Below are positions 62,170 through 64,000 of a stretch of DNA of 64,000 nt, piece after piece. The DNA is from Cyrtodaria siliqua. Lineage: Eukaryota > Mollusca > Bivalvia > Adapedonta > Hiatellidae. Both the position numbers and the translations under genes were made by a program. Positions within the stretch are counted from its first letter, which is position 1. Every line of letters begins with the position of its first letter. The notes under the pieces are model-generated. The model saw only the letters and a list, made by a program, of their open reading frames with translations, made no database searches and was not told the DNA's origin. The stretch is taken from the NCBI GenBank assembly GCA_037043455.1, contig JAWPHD010010278.1, positions 1 to 64,000 on the forward strand, read 5' to 3'.

Positions 62170-62645
62170 GATGAAAGTGAATAAAACTAGAAATGTGCCC
62201 ATGGGACATGAATGCCCCTACTCTGCGAAAAACATAATGTTTGACAAAAAAAAGGCCGTAACTTCGGTAATACAAGGTGGATTTTGATGCCAAATCGATC
62301 CTGACAGCATAGGTAAGCATCCTGTTAAGTTTCAAAACAATCTGTTGAAAACTGTGGAGGAGATAGACACACAAGCTATTTTAATGTAAAATTTGATTTA
62401 AAAAAAAAAAAGGGCTATAGCACCGGTAATACAAGGTCGATTTTGAAACCAAATTGTTATGCACATCATAATATCATAGGTAAGCATCCGGTCAAGTTTC
62501 CAAACAATCGGTTGAAAACTGTGGAAGGAGATTATCTCAGATCATAGACCAACAAACTTTTCGGGAAGGACGGACACTCAGACAGACGAGTCGGACATGG
62601 CTAACGCTATATGCACTCTCACCATTCGGTGGTGGGGGCATAAAA
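62170..62645. repeat. bivalve-type dispersed repeat
   Basis: Begins ATGTGCCCATGGGACATGAA and ends TTCGGTGGTGGGGGCATAAA. It has two internal copies of 'ggtaatacaaggtggattttga...aagcatcctgttaagtttc'. This start and end are, from memory, typical of a very abundant bivalve repeat. Confidence 0.6.
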
Positions 62646-63127
62646 AAGATTAATTGGGTCAGAAGCCAAATATAGAGTAATAGTTAGCATATTCAAATCA
62701 ATATGGTCAGTAGCGTAGCTACCTATTAGGTCAAAAGGCCCAGGCCTGCACATTATATTCACATGCATGGTTGAAAAATAGAACAATGAAATAATAGTGT
62801 ATGAATTTGTTGAATTGTGAATTGTGATTTTGCTTAAACTTATACTTAAATATACGCCAAAATGCACCAGAGACGTCCTTCATTTTCATATTTTCCGGGG
62901 AAGCAGCAGCCCGAACCCCACTAGAAATAGTCGAGCCTGCACATCATAAAAGGTCGAGTTAAAGCCCCTGATGGTTATTCAAATAATCTTCACCACAAAC
63001 CTGAGTATCTCATTAAATGGTATCATACATAGACATAGATACCAAATTCGTGATTATTAGAGATAATAAATTAACTTTTACATCAAGTTTCTAACACCTA
63101 CCATCGATATTCTTATGTAATTCTTAC

Positions 63128-63688
63128 CTGTGAAAAGTTAAGATCGTTTAAAGGTACACACTGTTCCTCTACTTTTTCTACAGCACCCGTAATTTTTCGA
63201 AGTCTTTCAGCTTCCTGGGCTAGATATAGATCTAAAACAGGAATTTCTCGCGATTTGATATCACTTTCTGTCAATGAGTTTACTAGCAACATCACCCATA
63301 TTGGTCGCTTCCGCTCCCAATTACCAGCAATAACCTCAAATAAATAATCAGCATATAGACCTTTACCCTTCTGATCAGCGGTTATCCACTTCGACATTTT
63401 TTCTCGTATATATTGCAAATGGTCTTTTAATCTCATATAGATGTCTTTTGGTAAGATGTTTGAAAGATTTTCTCCATGCGGCAATAACTGACAATTTGAC
63501 AGTGCAGTCATCGTGTAGGGATCTGTAAGGTCAAGCTCGAAGAAAATATTGTCTGACTGCTTGAAAGCAACCTTTGTGTTTTCTGGAATGTAGTCCCACA
63601 CCCTGTTGTAGGGAACGTGGATCGTGCCGAAGAAATATGATGGTGGATCCCGCTTCAATGTCCACAGAAATGAGTTCAGACTGCTCTG
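63128..63688 (-). CDS. TRABD2: TIKI exon A: N-terminal catalytic half
   Basis: This 561-nt exon is phase 0 at both ends and encodes 187 residues (numbered 1-187 here). Its upstream side reads ttttcag|cag|agc and its donor is CACAG|gtaaga. It begins [20 protein letters not shown], followed directly by GTIH (residues 21-24), the first GxxH metal-site motif of the TraB/Tiki superfamily. FFELDL follows with Glu at 51, a conserved acidic position. An N-glycosylation sequon NLS sits in the middle, and the exon closes with NDLNFSQ, another sequon. The exon is open for its whole length and much better conserved in character than anything else in the window. Because residues precede it in every TIKI, at least one upstream exon with the signal peptide must lie beyond 64000. 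The acceptor is a NAGNAG, so the first Gln may be optional. Confidence 0.95.
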
Positions 63689-64000
63689 CTGAAAATAGAG
63701 GATATAAAATTATAAGATGCTAATTTTTATTTACTGTCGCAATTTACTGTTCGCGTCAAGTACTTACTTCACATAGTCAATACCATTTATCTATGTTAAG
63801 CACATAAAAATGACTGACCAATCAATTTTAAGATGCGATTGAAATGTTGCGAATTAATTGTTTACACAAGTCTGATAGGACGATACAAAAGACGGAGAAA
63901 ACCAATGAACAGAACAGGAAGTTGCTCAACGGAAAAAGACCAGTCGAATACGCTTATTATTACTTGATTTAAACCAGTTGTCTTGCTAAATGTATGGTGC
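63689..64000 (-). other. intron upstream of TIKI exon A (partial)
   Basis: This runs to the window edge. It has a pyrimidine-rich tract and AG next to exon A. I find no signal-peptide exon here in any frame. Confidence 0.7.

Larger units (their letters stand above)
44270..63127 (-). other. TIKI intron A-B, 18.9 kb
   Basis: Contains the tandem arrays at 44940, 47850, 50160, 51850 and 60815, the decayed LINE at 52620, and MITEs at 46641, 47097, 52329, 55613, 60341 and 61811. SINE pieces lie at 53705 and 56945, with bivalve-type dispersed repeats at 58545, 61565 and 62170. A 37-bp unit is perfectly duplicated at 54505-54578. The stretches 44280-44930, 45700-46640, 48420-49090, 49270-50150, 53900-55610, 55710-56940, 57110-58540, 59070-60340 and 62650-63120 are AT-rich with no gene I can support. 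Short open frames there (for example 49693-49986 and 54776-55024) have no recognisable domain. Confidence 0.85.
2364..63688 (-). other. TRABD2: TIKI metalloprotease gene (Wnt inactivator), 5' end outside window
   Basis: Gene span on the minus strand. Six exons (63688-63128, 44269-43948, 17293-17200, 8571-8479, 5451-5359, 2535-2364) join with consistent phases (0, 1, 2, 2, 2) into 444 codons plus TGA, with no internal stop. Each junction has an AG acceptor and a GT donor. TIKI proteins are known membrane-anchored metalloproteases that trim the N-terminus of Wnt ligands and so inactivate them. Recognition rests on [19 protein letters not shown], the two GxxH motifs, [16 protein letters not shown] and FNDLW, all recognised from family memory. 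Known family members are about 500 residues, so the missing N-terminus should be roughly 50-60 residues including the signal peptide. Whether this is orthologous to TRABD2A or TRABD2B cannot be said for an invertebrate. The five internal introns measure 18.9, 26.7, 8.6, 3.0 and 2.8 kb. Confidence 0.93.

Overview
This is AT-rich, intron-dominated animal DNA with no bacterial-style gene density. The only protein-coding gene I can support is one large gene on the minus strand. Six exons, recovered by translation and splice phase, run from 63688 down to 2364. Together they encode 444 residues of a TIKI protein (TRABD2A/TRABD2B-type metalloprotease, TraB/Tiki superfamily), a membrane-anchored Wnt inactivator. 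The first exon or exons, with start codon and signal peptide, lie beyond the right edge of the window. The tRNA-derived SINEs, many minisatellites, fold-back MITEs and dispersed repeats of the 'ggccataactctg...' type look most like a bivalve mollusc. That assignment is inference from repeat style, not from a search.

Layout, read in the direction of transcription (right to left). Exon A (63688-63128) carries the first GxxH motif (GTIH) and the conserved FFELDL segment. An 18.9 kb intron follows. Exon B (44269-43948) leads to a 26.7 kb intron and then exon C (17293-17200), which completes the second GxxH motif (GAGH) across the junction. Introns of 8.6, 3.0 and 2.8 kb separate exon D (8571-8479), exon E (5451-5359) and the terminal exon F (2535-2364). 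Exons D and E are both exactly 93 nt, both phase 2-2, and both encode a basic stretch followed by F(G/N)DLW. They look like a duplicated exon. Exon F ends in a hydrophobic tail with no cytoplasmic residues, as in a GPI-anchored protein.

The introns are built almost entirely from repeats. There are about 16 tandem arrays (units about 18 to 165 bp), several of which create long but meaningless open frames. There are at least seven copies of one tRNA-derived SINE (one with a perfect 14-bp target duplication), a second SINE, a decayed LINE with zf-RVT-like remains, and more than a dozen inverted-repeat (MITE/fold-back) elements, several present twice. Two places show stacked insertions whose empty sites can be read elsewhere in the same window: 44-bp satellite <- TTAA MITE <- TTAA MITE at 13.1-15.6 kb, and MITE <- TTAA MITE <- SINE at 28.7-29.3 kb.

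I see no CRISPR, operon, rRNA, functional tRNA or nested protein gene. The most interesting points are the duplicated FxDLW exon, the minisatellites pressed against both splice sites of exon D, and the TTAA-flanked MITE families with internal empty-site proof.
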